This document shows positions 45,766 through 58,480 of a stretch of DNA of 64,000 nucleotides, in pieces. Below the pieces are notes generated by a model. The model did no database searches. It was not told the DNA's origin and saw nothing but the letters and a program-made list of their open reading frames with translations. The stretch lies in the NCBI RefSeq assembly GCF_024586455.1, contig NC_065920.1, forward strand, positions 72,842,215 to 72,906,214, in the 5' to 3' direction. The DNA comes from Bactrocera neohumeralis. Lineage: Eukaryota > Arthropoda > Insecta > Diptera > Tephritidae. Both the position numbers and the translations under genes were made by a program. Position 1 is the stretch's first letter, and every line of letters starts with the position of its first letter.

Positions 45766-46470
45766 GTTGACTCAAGAGTCTATTTTGATGATAACAAATG
45801 GTATATAGGTTTGTGTCAAAATACGTTAAAATGTAGTTAGTAAGTCCGGGCCAGACTGGATTAGATGACAAAATGCATCAGACCTTCAGGGGAGTCCTGA
45901 AAACTTAAACTTTCCCCAAAACCCTTTCTGCATGTGTGTATATACTTATATATGCAATTAATAAGTCAATTTAAAGGGGACAACTAAAAATAGTTTGTCT
46001 ATGGAAATCTAAGTGTATTACGAAAATAAAGCAGAAGCAGTAGAAGACCATCCGGTCGCTTACAACTCGACACTTGCGCTTTACTGCGAGTCAGAGACCA
46101 GACTCACTACTTTCGACACAACTAAATTGAGCGAACTTGCCTACGAACTGCAGCTTAATTCATTTCCTTCATCTGGGCTGGTGATTTTTTGTTTCCAATC
46201 TAGTAAAAGTCCTGCTACGGGCAAACCTCTGTAACACCACTATGCAGATCTCCAGAAAACGTACTTTTCAGACGAAGACGAAGAAGTTGGAGCACTGATA
46301 TGGCAAGTCTATCGAGATATTAGCAAACCAAGGTAAGAAATAAATAACCGTTATTTTAAAATTATGGAGTTTATTTTATAAGCAAAGTACGTATCGGATC
46401 ACCATCGTAGTATAACATTTAATGCACTAGCTTAACTATGTAAAATAAAATACTTCCTTTTTAACTTATG
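45766..46470. other. No gene seen
   Basis: Mixed intron sequence. The 73-codon plus frame at 46013 has no known motif. Confidence 0.4.
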
Positions 46471-48070
46471 TAAAAATTTTCAACAGGTGGCAACCTCGAA
46501 TATTTTTGGTACAATCCCAAACAAAAAAATTTAAATAGTTAGCAAGCCTTCTCAAAACTATTTTTTAATTTATTGTGTATTAAAAATTACCAAAAGTTGG
46601 CTACCTCGAACGCTTTAGTAAAACCGTAAGTAAAAAGAAACAAGAAAAAACGTTAACTTCGGGTGCACCGAAGCTAAAATACCCTTCACAGGGGTATTTA
46701 TTTTGGTAACTGTATGGAAACTATATGCTATAGTAATCCCATTTGAACAATTTCTTCGGAGATTATATTATTACCTTTAGCAGTAATCTATGTCAAATTT
46801 CGTGAAGATACCACGTCAAATGCGAAAGTTTTCCATACAAGACCTTGATTCCGATCATTCAGTTTGTATGGCAGCTATATGCTATAGTAAGCCGATCTGA
46901 ACAATTTTTTCGGAGATTACATTGTTGCCATAGGAATAATCTGTGCCAACTTTTGTGAACATACCACGTCAAATGTGAAAGTTTTCCAAACAAGAACTTG
47001 ATTCCGATCGTTCAGTTTGTAGGGCAGCTATATGTTATAGTGGGCCGATATCGACAGTTCCGACAAATGAGCAGCTTCTTGAAGAGAAAATGACGTTTGC
47101 AAAATTTCAAAACTGAGGGACTAGTTCGTTTATATACAGACGGACGAACGGACGGACGGACGGACATGGCTAAATCGACTCAGCTCGACATACTGATCAT
47201 TTATATATATATACTTTAGGGTCTCCGACGCTTCCTTCTGGGTGTTACAAACTTCGTGGCAAACTTAATATACCCTGTTCAGGGTATAAAAAATATTTAA
47301 ACGGTTAACACGCCTTCTCACCATTGTTTTTTAAATCAAAAATTCTCTTCTTCAAAATTTCAAACAGATGGCAACCTTCGAATTTTTTGGTGAAACCCAA
47401 AATATTTATCGTATACATACATATATGTGTATTTAACCAGTTGGAAACCTCTCCTAAAAATATTTTGTAACTTGTATATTCTTAACATAAAAATTTCCAA
47501 CAGGTGGCACCATCGAACTCTTTGGTAAATTCCAAATTTTTAAACAGCTTACAATCCTTCACAAATTATTTTTTTATAAAATAATTATGTAAACTCTTTA
47601 TCAATAATTTTCAATAGGTGGCAACCTTCAAACTCCTTGATAAAACCCAAAAAAATCAAAAATAAAATATTTAAACATTAAACAAGCCTTCCCCAAACTA
47701 CTTTTTAAATTGTGAATTATTTACATATTAATTTTCAACAGGTGGCAACCACCAAAATCTTTGGTAAATCTCAAAAATTAAAATTATATTTCAGAAGCAA
47801 ATTTTACAAATTATTTTATTTATAAATTATTTTTACAAATTCATTACTTAAAATTTTCGACAGCCGGCAACCTTTGAACTCAAACTCAAAGTGAAAATAG
47901 AATTTTGAAACATTTAGCAAGCGCTCTCAAAACTATTTTTTTAACTGCTAATTATTTACATATTATTTATCAACAGGTGGCAACCTCGAACTCCTTACTA
48001 AAACCTAAAAAAAATATATATATTTCGCAGTTGGCAACCTTTGAACTCTTTGATTGAATTTTACAAAATT
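46470..48070. repeat. Degenerate tandem array centred on CAGGTGGCAAC
   Basis: The landmark (or a variant) starts at 46484, 46594, 47365, 47501, 47615, 47739, 47861, 47974 and 48028. Apart from the inserted element, spacing is 110-136 bases, with a last short step of 54. Each unit has (C/T)AGGTGGCAACC..GAACTC, then TTTGGTAAAACCC, an A-rich run, and AAGCCTTCTCAAAACTATTTTTTA. Exact CAGGTG occurs at 46484, 47501, 47739 and 47974. Confidence 0.8.
46650..47290 (+). mobile_element. DINE-1/mini-me-like element inserted in the tandem array
   Basis: Hairpins CTTCGGGTGCACCGAAG at 46657-46673 and ATACCCTGTTCAGGGTAT at 47270-47287 bound it. Three GCTATATG units start near 46720, 46874 and 47027 (154 and 153 apart). 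The (RGAC)n tract is at about 47137-47165, followed by the GACATGGCTAAATCGACTCA core and (TA)n. It is the best preserved copy together with that at 34.2 kb. Confidence 0.85.
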
Positions 48071-49855
48071 AAAGATTTTTTTTACAAATTGCCTCACATT
48101 TAAATTCGAATATTTTCGAACCGAGCAACAATGGTTATATGTTTGTTTATATGTGAGTATGTGCTTATATATGTATGTATGTACGTACATATTTACATAC
48201 ATATGTATAGGGTGCGTTTCATTTATCGTGTGTGTATGTATGAAGTTGCCAGCTGAGAAGGGCAATCACTTGACCTGCTCAACGATATTGGCAGTTTAAC
48301 ACGCAATACACTCACATTTTGCACGCTTTAGTGCTGCCACACTTATAAAAACACATACTCCCACTTCACACCTTTGCGCTTTTACACATTAAAAACCGTT
48401 ATATGCGCACACAACCATTTAGCTGCGCTTTTCAAAGCATAAACTTGCCTACACACATACAAGCCAGCTCATAACGGTACTTCAAAATTGCACTTTTTGT
48501 TTGGTGGCAACGCCGTTGTTGCACATTTCGGCAATATACGGCTATTTGGCGTACAACAAGAACAAAAAATGTATATGCAAGTAATAACGAAAATAACGAA
48601 ACCAAAGGCAAACAACAAAAACAACAACAATGGCGCTATTTCGCAGTTGTTCTTGTTTAATTGTAACTTTTGTATTGGTATTGGTTTTTGTTGCACGTCC
48701 TATTTGCAGTCGCTGCCGCGGCAAGCCAAAAACAAAAAAGCACAAATAATAACGGTAATAATAAGCAATGCTGTGAAAAAAAAGTTAGTTCAGTGTTTGC
48801 AACACTTCAACAATTGTTTACGCCGTGTTTGCCGAACGTGTTGCAAACGTGCTTGCCACTGCAGTGCGGGCGTGGCCAGAGGGCTGGACCCTCGCGGTTG
48901 CCCGACACCCACCTTAGTGGTGTGGTAAGGGCGAGCGGCGCCTCATGCCGAATTGCATTTTCCGCAAATGGGGGCAAACAGCGTGTAAACACAATGAAAT
49001 ATAAAACGCACAAAAACAAAAACAAAAGCAAAAAAATCGTACTGCAATAGCAGTAAACAAAACAACAATTACAATATCGTTGGGTCGTCGCAAAAATATT
49101 TACTTTATTGGCATGGGGTGGCACATATTTTGTTGCCGCCCCTCCCCTCCGCCGCTCCCACGCCTTTGCATATTTACTTATTTATTTATTTGAATTTATT
49201 TATTTTCGGTTCGCAAATTTTTCGCTTGACTACCCCATAACTGTTTATGGTGCAACGTGCTTTTGTTGAGTTTAAATTGTTGGGAAATTATTTGCAGGCA
49301 ATTTGTAGTGCCGGTTGCACGCCCTTGACGGGTTTGTTCCATTGAAAACGAAGTGCAATTGCAATCAATTAACGTTTTTGGGGATATTTCGATGAGGGTG
49401 CTTCAGCTGCTCATGTATGTATTAGTAAATTTAAAACTCTAAATTGGGGTGAATTCAAAATTTAAACTGGTCTAGATTGTGAAAATAGCCAGTTGAATTG
49501 ACTCCACAAACTATTCTAGTAAATAAGAGGGTCGAACTATCGTCCAGAATTCTGACAAACTCGCAGAAACAAATATTTTCCAAGCAGTGGTGTGGCAATC
49601 ACAGTTTTATTCACGAACTCAACTTTTTGAGTAAGCCAAAAAATCTTTCAGAATATGTGTGAACCCAGGAAATGTAAGCTAATTCAAGATAGAAGGCCCA
49701 CAACACCATTAAACTATTTTCTATCTAGTATCCAAGATCTTTGCGGGAAAAGAATACACTACGAGACTTGATTGGTTTAAAACCGAAAATTTGTTGAAAA
49801 CTTCGAGTGCACTTAAGACTTAAGGCTTAAAAGCCACGACTTTAGAACACAGGGG
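48071..49855. other. Intron sequence with microsatellites, no gene seen
   Basis: TATG/CATA repeats at about 48160-48235, CAA runs near 48600-48640, a GC-rich patch at 48840-48950, and CAAAAA runs near 49010-49030. The 146-codon frame at 48488-48928 is built from these repeats and is not convincing. Confidence 0.5.
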
Positions 49856-49857
49856 TT

Positions 49858-50245
49858 ACAATAATAATAACCCAAGGATAATACTTCTTTCGCCCTTTCT
49901 CTCTGGGTACTGTAAAAGGTGATACAACTTTTTGCGCTTAAGTCTTTCTTTCCATTCACTTTGAGCGACAGGAGCCGTGGCTTCAGTGTTCACATGGGCA
50001 GAAAGTATTTGCATATGAGGCTTTGCACATTTGTTGATTGATGTGTCAATTCCGAGATCGGGTTCAAGATCGTGACTTCTACATACCAAGGCGCCTTAAC
50101 GACACATCTTAAAACTTTGTTTTGGAATCGCTGGATTTGTTCAACAAGTCTACGGCTTGAGCAGCCCCAAAGCTATATCCCACAAGTCCAAACTGGTCTG
50201 AGCACCTGCTTGTAGACACGATTTTTGTTATATGTGGATAAGACA
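49858..50245 (-). pseudogene. Jockey-type LINE relic, end of the reverse transcriptase ORF
   Basis: Minus-strand reading from 50235: YKQVLRPVWTCGI then LWGCSSRRLVEQIQRFQNKV and LRCVVKAPWYVEV. This is the typical end of Jockey ORF2 (YK-LRP-WTYGI-LWG...IQRFQ-K-LR...APWYV). A stop replaces the Gln after CGI. Confidence 0.8.
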
Positions 50246-50469
50246 GAGTTTATAAAAGAGAAAATAACTGCAAACTGTTCCATTCTGGATTCTTACTAAG
50301 GATAGTGTGAACAGCATTTCCCTGTGGCTCGAAAGTGTAGCTAGATTTATAAACTTTAAACAACCCGAGTATAAGGTAGATTTAACCTAGATTCCTCACT
50401 GAAATGCCCTAAGGCAGAAAGTAAAAATTGCTTTTGAGCAGACTCTACGTATCAGAATAGATTTGGTTA

Positions 50470-50720
50470 CTAAGCATTCATACAACAAAGCCATATTCCA
50501 ATTATGGTCTACTCAAACTTATAAAAAGTGTTTTAGTAACATAACGGAAGTAGTCTCTCGACGCACAAAGACCAAATTCTACAATTCCCTCATCATTCTG
50601 GTCCTGCTTATGGCGCAGACGCAAGGACGATGACAACATTTGATGAATCGGCGTTTGGAGTTCTCTAAATTCTTAATACCAACGTTTAACAAAACTGAGA
50701 ATATTTACCTTTTGCTTTTT
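50470..50720 (+). pseudogene. RTE-type LINE relic, late reverse transcriptase part
   Basis: Plus-strand frames give YNSLIILVLL and YGADARTMTTFDESAFGVL near 50580-50660. These fit the LLYGAE-WTLT..DE-RL-VFERK block that follows the palm of RTE/CR1-type enzymes. Frameshifted at YGA. Confidence 0.6.
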
Positions 50721-52005
50721 AGACCATGGTGTCAATATAAAGACTACAATTATCGAGAGCCTAGTCGAAATGTTGATTTTTTACAAAATGACGGTTTCCC
50801 GAGAAAGTAGAAAATTTTATTTTCAGAATGGCTTAATGAAATCAAAATTATTTTGCATTCAAACATTACCGGTCAATTAAACCTAAGAAGGTCGTGTGAA
50901 AATTGGAAGCCCTTTCGGAAATATTGTATATATATGTTAATCGTACATTATATATATGTACTATTTTCAAAATCATCGTTTGATTGAAATTCACTAGTAG
51001 ATACAACCACTTCAGTAAGTAAGTTGATTTGAAACCATAATTTGTAAAAGTTTTACCAAAAAAATTTCAAACCACTGATAAAATTTCAGAATTGGTAACT
51101 GTGTCACACCTCAAGTGTTCACAAAATTAAGCATTCCATTGCTATTATATAGAAAAGAGAAAAGCGTTGCCTACATCAAGGCATATTTTATCGAAGACGC
51201 ACACCTAAGTTGGTATTCAACAATGAGCATTTATATATGATATTGATAGCCTAATATAACGGTCATAATGCCGAAATAATTATATATTTTTTAAGAAATG
51301 TTGTCAAATATTTCCGATTTACAGTAAAAAAAATATTGTGTCAATAAAAGCTTTTAAGAGGCACAACTTGTATGACAGCCTAAAAATGCGTTGATTTTAG
51401 GGAATTTAAAAAGAAGCACTACTGTATCGACTGTTTTGAAATCTTCAGGGTATATTTATATGTACGTATTTCAAGAATGCACAGTACATTTTTTGCAGAA
51501 CAACACTCAATATTTTCTGAATTATCCAAGATATTCGAACCCGTCAAAGAAAATTGTATGTAAAAAATCAAATTTCATCAAAATAGCGGCATTTTTATAC
51601 CAAAAAACAAGTTGAATTTTGTCAAAAATTGTCGGCGCTTTTGACCTATGAATTGACGCGATCAAAACCTGATAGAACATTTTATAAATATCTATATGTA
51701 GAACGTGCGGAGAAAACTGTTAATCACTCAAGCGAATTCGAAAAATGATAAGAGCTGAAGGAACTGTTTGATAAATTAATTTAAAATTGTATCAGGTTAA
51801 TTTTAGAGATTTAAGCTATCAATCAACGATATTTTTTATTCAATTCCACTTTAGATGTTAATAGTTATACACAAGAAATGCTATATTTCTTAAAGAAAAA
51901 ATTAATATGATTCTAGTAGAGGTATTTTTAGCAATGGACTTTTTTGACAAATCACGCGTGAGTCATGTCAAGCTGTCATGTTATTTTTATTTAGTACTGT
52001 TTAAC
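50721..52005. other. Intron sequence, no gene seen
   Basis: AT-rich. The frame at 51391-51615 (74 codons) has no recognised domain. Confidence 0.5.
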
Positions 52006-52955
52006 ATTTTATCAGGGAAAGCAAGGAAATACTTATTCGATAACAACGTTTACAAATCGTTCAACTATAGTACGAATATTCACATTCTGTTAAGATTGTG
52101 TTTCGCCCGCGTCGCTTAACTGGTCAATCGGTCTACTGAGCGTACTATTCGCAACACCATTACCAATCTTGAGACCCAGAATTAATTATTGGATAATATT
52201 CGACGGAATAGACCACGCCCAGCACAAAGTGAACAAAATATAGCAGCCGTAGCTGAGAGAACGCACGTGGATAGTCGATTCGACATCGTTCGCAGCAGCT
52301 CAGACTGACGTATGGAACGACTTGCCTCATTTTACGTCGAGGTCTTTAATTGAAAGCGTACTATTTACTCATTACTGGCTTAATGGGTATGTAAACAAGC
52401 GAAATTGCCGCATTTGGAACGAAGAGCAAACTGTAGAGATTCAAGAGTTGCCATTTTATCCGGAAAAAATAACGGTCTGGTGTAGTTTACAGGCCGGTGG
52501 AATCATCGATTAATATTCATTCAAAGATGATGCCAGTGAGAACGTAACCGTCAATGGCTACCGCTATGATAATTTAGTAAAAATTATTTAGGGTCTGAAA
52601 TTGAAGTTTCTTTATATCGCCGATATTTGGTTTCAACAAGACGCCGCCACTTCCCACGCATCGCATCAATAAATGGATTTATTGAGAGAACACTTTGGTG
52701 AGCAGATAATTTCACGTTTTGGACCGGTCGATTGATCACCAAGATCATGTGCTATCACACCGTGAGACTTTTTCCTGTGGAGGTATGTAAAGTCTAATAT
52801 CTATGCGGACAATCGCGCTTCGCTTCAGGCCTTGGAGCGAAACATTACGCATTCTACAGTTACCAGTCGAAGTGCTCCAACGTGTCATCGAAAATTGGAC
52901 TAAAGAAAGAGATCATCTAAAAGTAGCCGCGGCCAATATTTTAAAGAGATAATCT
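52006..52955 (+). pseudogene. Tc1/mariner-superfamily transposase relic B, second copy
   Basis: Blocks in order in plus frames: RRNRPRPAQSEQNIAAVAER near 52200, GYVNKRNCRIWNEEQTVEIQ near 52385-52440, PFYPEKITVWCSLQAGGIID near 52455-52510, ENVTVNGYRYDNL near 52540, ADIWFQQDAATSHAS near 52620 (second catalytic Asp, WFQQD-AT-H), and DFFLWRYVKSNIYADN near 52770. At least six stops. It is better preserved than the copy at 0.69-1.56 kb. Confidence 0.85.
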
Positions 52956-54340
52956 TTAAACAAGAAATGTGAAATAATGTCATTCGAATGATAATAAATA
53001 TTCTCCATTTGATGTTGCTGTGTTTTTTCTTTAAAAAGTAGGAATGGGTCACCCTTTATATATTATTTATATTTAACCATTTACTTTCCTCCGAGAATCT
53101 ACCTTTCTAGGGTCAAAAAATTCCGAATAGATTTATATATTTTGTTTCCTCGGACTTAAAATACTTCATGGCGATCCGCCCACGCTATAATAAATTGGAA
53201 AAGAAAGGACGGTTGCTTTTAGTTAGAAATTGACTACACTTTGCCTATGAACAAATTTAAAAATTTAAATAAATCAAATAAATACCTTTTCCAAGTATTT
53301 TGCCGTCCGCGCTTTGCTTCACTTCGTCTAGTTCTACAAATTTTGTCATTTATCAACACTTAGCTGCGCATAACTGTGGCCAAATGTGCGGGCAAATCGC
53401 TTAAAAGACCCGGAAGTCACCATGAATATTTAAACAAGGAACAGAACACAACAACAATAACAGCAATAAAAAATGGCGTGAGGAACGCTAGGACTAAAGT
53501 AGGCGATAATGATGACTGCTGGCAATGATGGCGGCTGCAAGTCCAAAGTTTTAGTCTTCGCTATACTTACTTTGTGTATATATGTATATATATATAGATA
53601 TTCTTACTCTTTGCGCCGCTTTCGCATTTTGTCGCTGACAGCGAAATGAGCAAATTGAGATTTATGCAGCAAGCGTAATGCAATACTTCAATGCTGCTGA
53701 AAAGTTCTTCGCCAAACTTACATATTTTCGTAATGTACCGTAATAAATGTAAATATATAAACAAAATATTAAGTATATATAGCAATGACTACTCAAAGGC
53801 CCTGAAAGAAGTGTAAGAAAAAGTGGCAGTAGCGAAAAAAGTAAAGCCTTTCTCCAGCAGCCCCAGTCACTCTTCCGCTACTGGCATATTGCATAATTAC
53901 AACTAATTAGTTTTGCAAATTCTCTGCCTTGAAACTGCAGTGTGGAGTATGAAAAAAAGTTCTTTAAATTTTTTAACTCATCTTAACTTCGTAAAAAAAC
54001 TTTACTACAACTTAATTGGCTTTGAAGTGGCGGCATTAGACGAATTGTGGCCATAATTGTTGTTGCAAAGAAATCGTGCAGCTAATTTGCTGCACGACAA
54101 TTTTTATACCTAAAGTTTTAAGCACCGAGTGCTCGCTGTGAAAAGAAGTTAAGTGAGCAACGGTAAGCTGTCAAATGGTGGTACTAATAAAGTAGGAAAG
54201 TATACGGAAAGAAGTTGAGTAATGTAGTGGAATATACCTAAATGTAAGAGAAAACGAGAAGATGCGATATTTAAGTAACAATATCATAAATAAAGCAAAA
54301 AAATATTAAAATTCGATACTTTTATTAAACTTCCCTTTAA
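52956..54340. other. Intron sequence, no gene seen
   Basis: A (TA)n stretch lies near 53575-53605. No exon candidate with the required phase was found. Confidence 0.5.
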
Positions 54341-54369
54341 AGCAAAAACAAAATGCCAAAGCCAATATT

Positions 54370-55060
54370 AAGTTAGTTTTCTTTCTATAAATTACTGTTT
54401 TTTTGTTTTCAACTTTAATAAATATCGAATTTAAATTTTAAATTTGGACTTTAACTTTTTAGTTTTAATTCCAATTTTACTTTTAATTTGAATTAATCTT
54501 ACATTTAATTTTAATTATTTATAATTTTAACACTAATTTTAATTAATTTATATTAATTTAATTTATTGTATTTCATTTTATTTATTTTAACTTTAATTTT
54601 AATTGATAAATTTATAACTTTTTATTATATTTTTATTTAACATTTAATTTTAATTAATTGTAATTTTAACACTAATTTTAATTAGTTTAATTTTGTTTAA
54701 ATTAATTAATTTAATTTAACTTAATTTATTTTATTTGATTTTATTTATTTTAAATTTAATTTTAATTAATAAATTTGTAACTTTTTATTATATTTTTAAT
54801 CTTACATTTATTTTAGTTAATTATAATTTTAACACTTATTTAATTAGTTTAATTTTGTGTAATTTAATTAATTTAATTTAACTTAATTTTTATTTTTATT
54901 AATTTAAATTTAATTTAACTTATATTAATTTATTAAATTTTTTTTATTTTATTTTATTTTATTTCATATTATTTTTTGAATCGAATCGAAGTTATTTTAA
55001 TTTAATTTTATTTTATTTTTCAATTTTCTTCATGTTATTTTATTTTGTTTTTTTGTCTTT
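54370..55060. repeat. AT-only low-complexity tract (TTTAATTT)
   Basis: About 690 bases made almost only of TTTAATTTTAATT, TTTATTTTA and similar words. A longer unit of about 170-180 bases (AATTTTAACACTAATTTTAATTA near 54520, 54665 and 54830) is faintly visible. Confidence 0.85.
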
Positions 55061-56905
55061 GAACCAAAAATAAACATGCCTTTTACAAAATAAAATCATA
55101 CTCAGCTTACCGCCATTGCAGCCCCACATGTCCTTGACTTTCTTCTAACCTTATCTTAGATATCAGTCCATCCTGTTTATAACTGTTCCATTTCGAAACT
55201 CGTTACTCTCAGTTGCCTTTATTAATTACTATTTTCTTTCACGAAGTTACAACAAGTTTATGTGTTTTCATTTAATTTGAGTTTTGTCACATTTAAGCCA
55301 AATAAAAATTACTATTTTATAAATTTAGCATTTGCTATTAAAACGAATTGACTATAATTTCAACAAAGTCAAACACATTAAATTGGTGCACGACTTAGAT
55401 AAAATTGAAAAAAAACGGCGCCCACATGTAGGCAACGTTTCTTAATTATTGAAGTCCTTTTATGTCAAGTACCAAACTAAATTTTTTTTTTTACGTTTTG
55501 GATATGTTAACAATATTAATAATAATTATTACAAATTACTTTATTCAGCGCCTTTATTTCTGCTTAAATTTGAAATAAAATCGCGTAATTATAAAAATTG
55601 CACTACTCAACAAATCTGATGTGCTAAGAGGTCTATGGGGTATTTGAGCTATCCTGATTAAGCAATTGGGTTCTAGAATTGGCTATCACACACAGCTATT
55701 TTTGAAATTTTAGTAAATGGTCTTACATGTTAGGAAATTGTAATTATCTTTTTTGGCTTCAGCAAGCCATAATTAGCAAGATACAGCCTCTAACATCACA
55801 GTCGCAAAATGACTCTAATCTAGTGTTTTCGTGGAGGTTTAAAATGCTTAGAACTATTAATATAGAACTTGAACTTTTTTTTTATTCTGAAAATTTTAAT
55901 AAAAACTTCCATTGTGGACTCTCAAGTATTGTTTTGACAAAGAACATCTATAACAACCAGTAACTTCTTATATTCAAAAGGTAATAAACAGCTAACCAAT
56001 GATACCTATGATCCAATAAGCAATATAAGCTTTTGAAAAGGTGTTAAATTCCCTCTATATTCACTGCACCAACACCATATGTATAGTATACCATATAAAT
56101 ACATACATGGCGTATACGTAACATTTCTCTACACGTATACAAAAGCATGTACGATGACATATTCTTTGCTTTCAATTAATACATCCTTACAAATACAAAG
56201 TGAAAGTCCTTTAGCAACAAATAACCTCGAAACATATAAAAAAAATGCTCTACTTTCCAGAAAAAAAACAAAAACAAAACAAAACTCTGTATAGCTTGGC
56301 AACACCTGCAAGCCAATATTGTTGACAAATACAACAACAAAACCAAGAAAAGCGAAGTGTGTGTAATATCCTTTTGTATTGACGTCTTTGATGAATGTCA
56401 AATAAAAAGAAATGTAATGGAATGACAGGTTTCGTGTTGCCTTTTGACTACGACACGGATACTTTTATTGGAAACGTAGTCATAAAAACGCCTTCATGTG
56501 TGCGTCTCACTTTTACACCTACAACAGCCGAGCATCTAGGTATTGCTGTTGCTTGTGCGCCTAACTTAATTACGTAACACTTAAGTAAGTCTTGACATTG
56601 TGCTCAGGTCACAAAGGAGCTGCTGTCTATTAGACCTACAAGTTCATACGAATGACAGTAAATAAGTAGACCAAAATACGTGTGAGTTTACAAGAATGCC
56701 ATGTCACAGGTGCAACAGAGCAGCAAACAAGCAAACAAACGAAGAAGTAATTGAATACGACAGAAGTTTTGTTGGTTTTGTTTTTGTGAATTGAAGTATT
56801 AAATGTGGTAGTGATGATGGATATATATTTTCCATGCAACAGGGAAGTTGAAGCATTGAAATGTGGAGAAAAATGTACTTAACGGTTTATTGATAGTTGA
56901 TTTAA
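55061..56905. other. Intron sequence, no gene seen
   Basis: AT-rich with short frames. One GGCGTATACGTAACAT word lies at about 56108, shared with the 29-bp repeat near 22.03 kb. Confidence 0.5.
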
Positions 56906-56911
56906 TCAGTA

Positions 56912-57062
56912 TAAATATTAAATACTAAATACTAAATACTAAATACTAAATACTAAATACTAAATACTAAATACTAAATACTAAATACTAAATACTAAAT
57001 ACCAAATACCAAATACTAAATACTACCAAATACCAAATACCAAATACTAAATACTAAATACG
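56912..57062. repeat. Heptamer satellite (ACTAAAT)n
   Basis: About 21 head-to-tail copies of a 7-bp unit. The first part is uniform TACTAAA. From about 57000 TACCAAA variants are mixed in. Confidence 0.95.
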
Positions 57063-57259
57063 ACACGGCAGCGGAAACAGGAAAAACACTGGAACACGAA
57101 AGTGAAAAATTCTTCGGAACTAGTTTCCGCAATAGACGACCAGTTTCTCCCCCATAATTGTAATAAAAATTGTCAAAGACACAATGTTTATTAAAACAAG
57201 ATCCTGTCAAAAATCAGTGCCCAAGGCTTCCCACAGTAAACATAAACAGCTGTTTACTA

Positions 57260-57965
57260 GTGGACTGAAAACATCGCACAACTCAGACGTACATGCCGCC
57301 GCCTTCGCAGATCCAACACGAGATCCCGGAGCCGCATCCCGAGAAGTCGAGCAATACAAATCAGCAAAAAAGGAGCTGAAGCACGCCCACGAGCAAAAAG
57401 AAAAAATGGGAGGAACCACGCGGGGATGCAAACAAAAACCCTTAGAACTAGGGTAGGCTTAACGCACTCTTCCCCACACAGGAAAAAGGCTAGTGATTCG
57501 TAACAAACAAATCCCAAAGTTTACCTTCGTAAAGCTACAAGCAGCCACTGCAAGGCTCAGGACCAATAAATCACCCGACCCAGACGGAATCCCAACAAAA
57601 ATTCTGAAAAAAATCACTTCAGAGCGGCCGACCCTACTACTGAATATGTATGTATAACGCCTGCCTCGAAGCCAGAATATTTCCTTAACGTCTGGTGCTA
57701 ATTAGTAAGAATAAAGGAGATCCCAACTTTCCATCAGCATATCGTCCGCTGTGCATGCTTGATACTAGCGAGAAAGGCTACTTAAACTCAGAATCGAAAC
57801 GGCTATAAACGAAGCTGAAGGACTCTTCACTAGATAACACGGTTTTATACCAAAGATTAGTGTTGCTCTCGACTTTGGATGTCCGAAACTCCTTAAACAC
57901 CGCATTTTAACTTGGAAGACGAAGAAAGTCCTGGACGGAACATCTGGAAACATTACTTACAGAAT
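57260..57965 (+). pseudogene. LINE relic, start of the reverse transcriptase
   Basis: TFVKLQAATARLRTNKSPDP then DGIPTKIL near 57540-57605 is the K-SPGPDGIP block that opens many LINE RT domains. ISSAVHA and KLLKLRIETAINEAEGLF follow near 57780-57830 (usual E..LRLR...AI...GL). The preceding frame at 57184-57456 is Lys/Glu-rich and may be linker. Broken by stops. Confidence 0.7.
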
Positions 57966-58029
57966 ATTTGGCAAAACGACAGCTGAATACATTATACACG
58001 AATGCGAGGAAATTAGGTGTCATATAGAT

Positions 58030-58480
58030 TGAAGCCAAGAGATATTGAAAGACGATTTTGTATTTTAGAAATGATGCTTGAAAGCCACAAATCGTTTCTA
58101 TATCAATTTGTGGCTGATGATAAGAACTGTGTGCAACACGAACACGATCAGTGACACCAAGGTGGAAAAATCTATTTTGTGTGATCAGAAGAGCAAGCTG
58201 CATCATATGCCTCAAAAACCGAGAGAAACCATTAAATAGGCATGCTACCGACAACAATTCTACATTGAAGCGCACGTTTACCACAAAATGTCCGGAATTC
58301 TCGACTAGACACGAAGCAATAAATTTTTATCATGACAAAGCTCAGCAACATGTTCCAAGACCACTTAAAAACTCTTTGGAAAATTGTGGCTTGGAGTAAA
58401 AATTCGTTACAAAATGTAAATAAGGAACCATAACGCATATCTTAAAGAAACGTTCTTCGGCTTTTTTCCGCCGTGACTAC
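58030..58480 (+). pseudogene. Mariner relic, catalytic middle part (family A)
   Basis: ESHKSFLYQFVADDKNCVQH near 58080 aligns with K-FLHRIVTGDEKW-HY, with Gly-Asp-Glu decayed to Ala-Asp-Asp. Later pieces include RNH-IG near 58230, KRTFTTKCPEFSTRHEAINF near 58265, and a decayed HDNARPHV block near 58330. Same family as the relic at 0.1-0.68 kb. Confidence 0.7.

Noticed and set aside
48488..49050. 146- and 126-codon frames near a GC-rich patch
   Set aside because: Built from CAA and AAC repeats; no domain and no splice-bounded structure.
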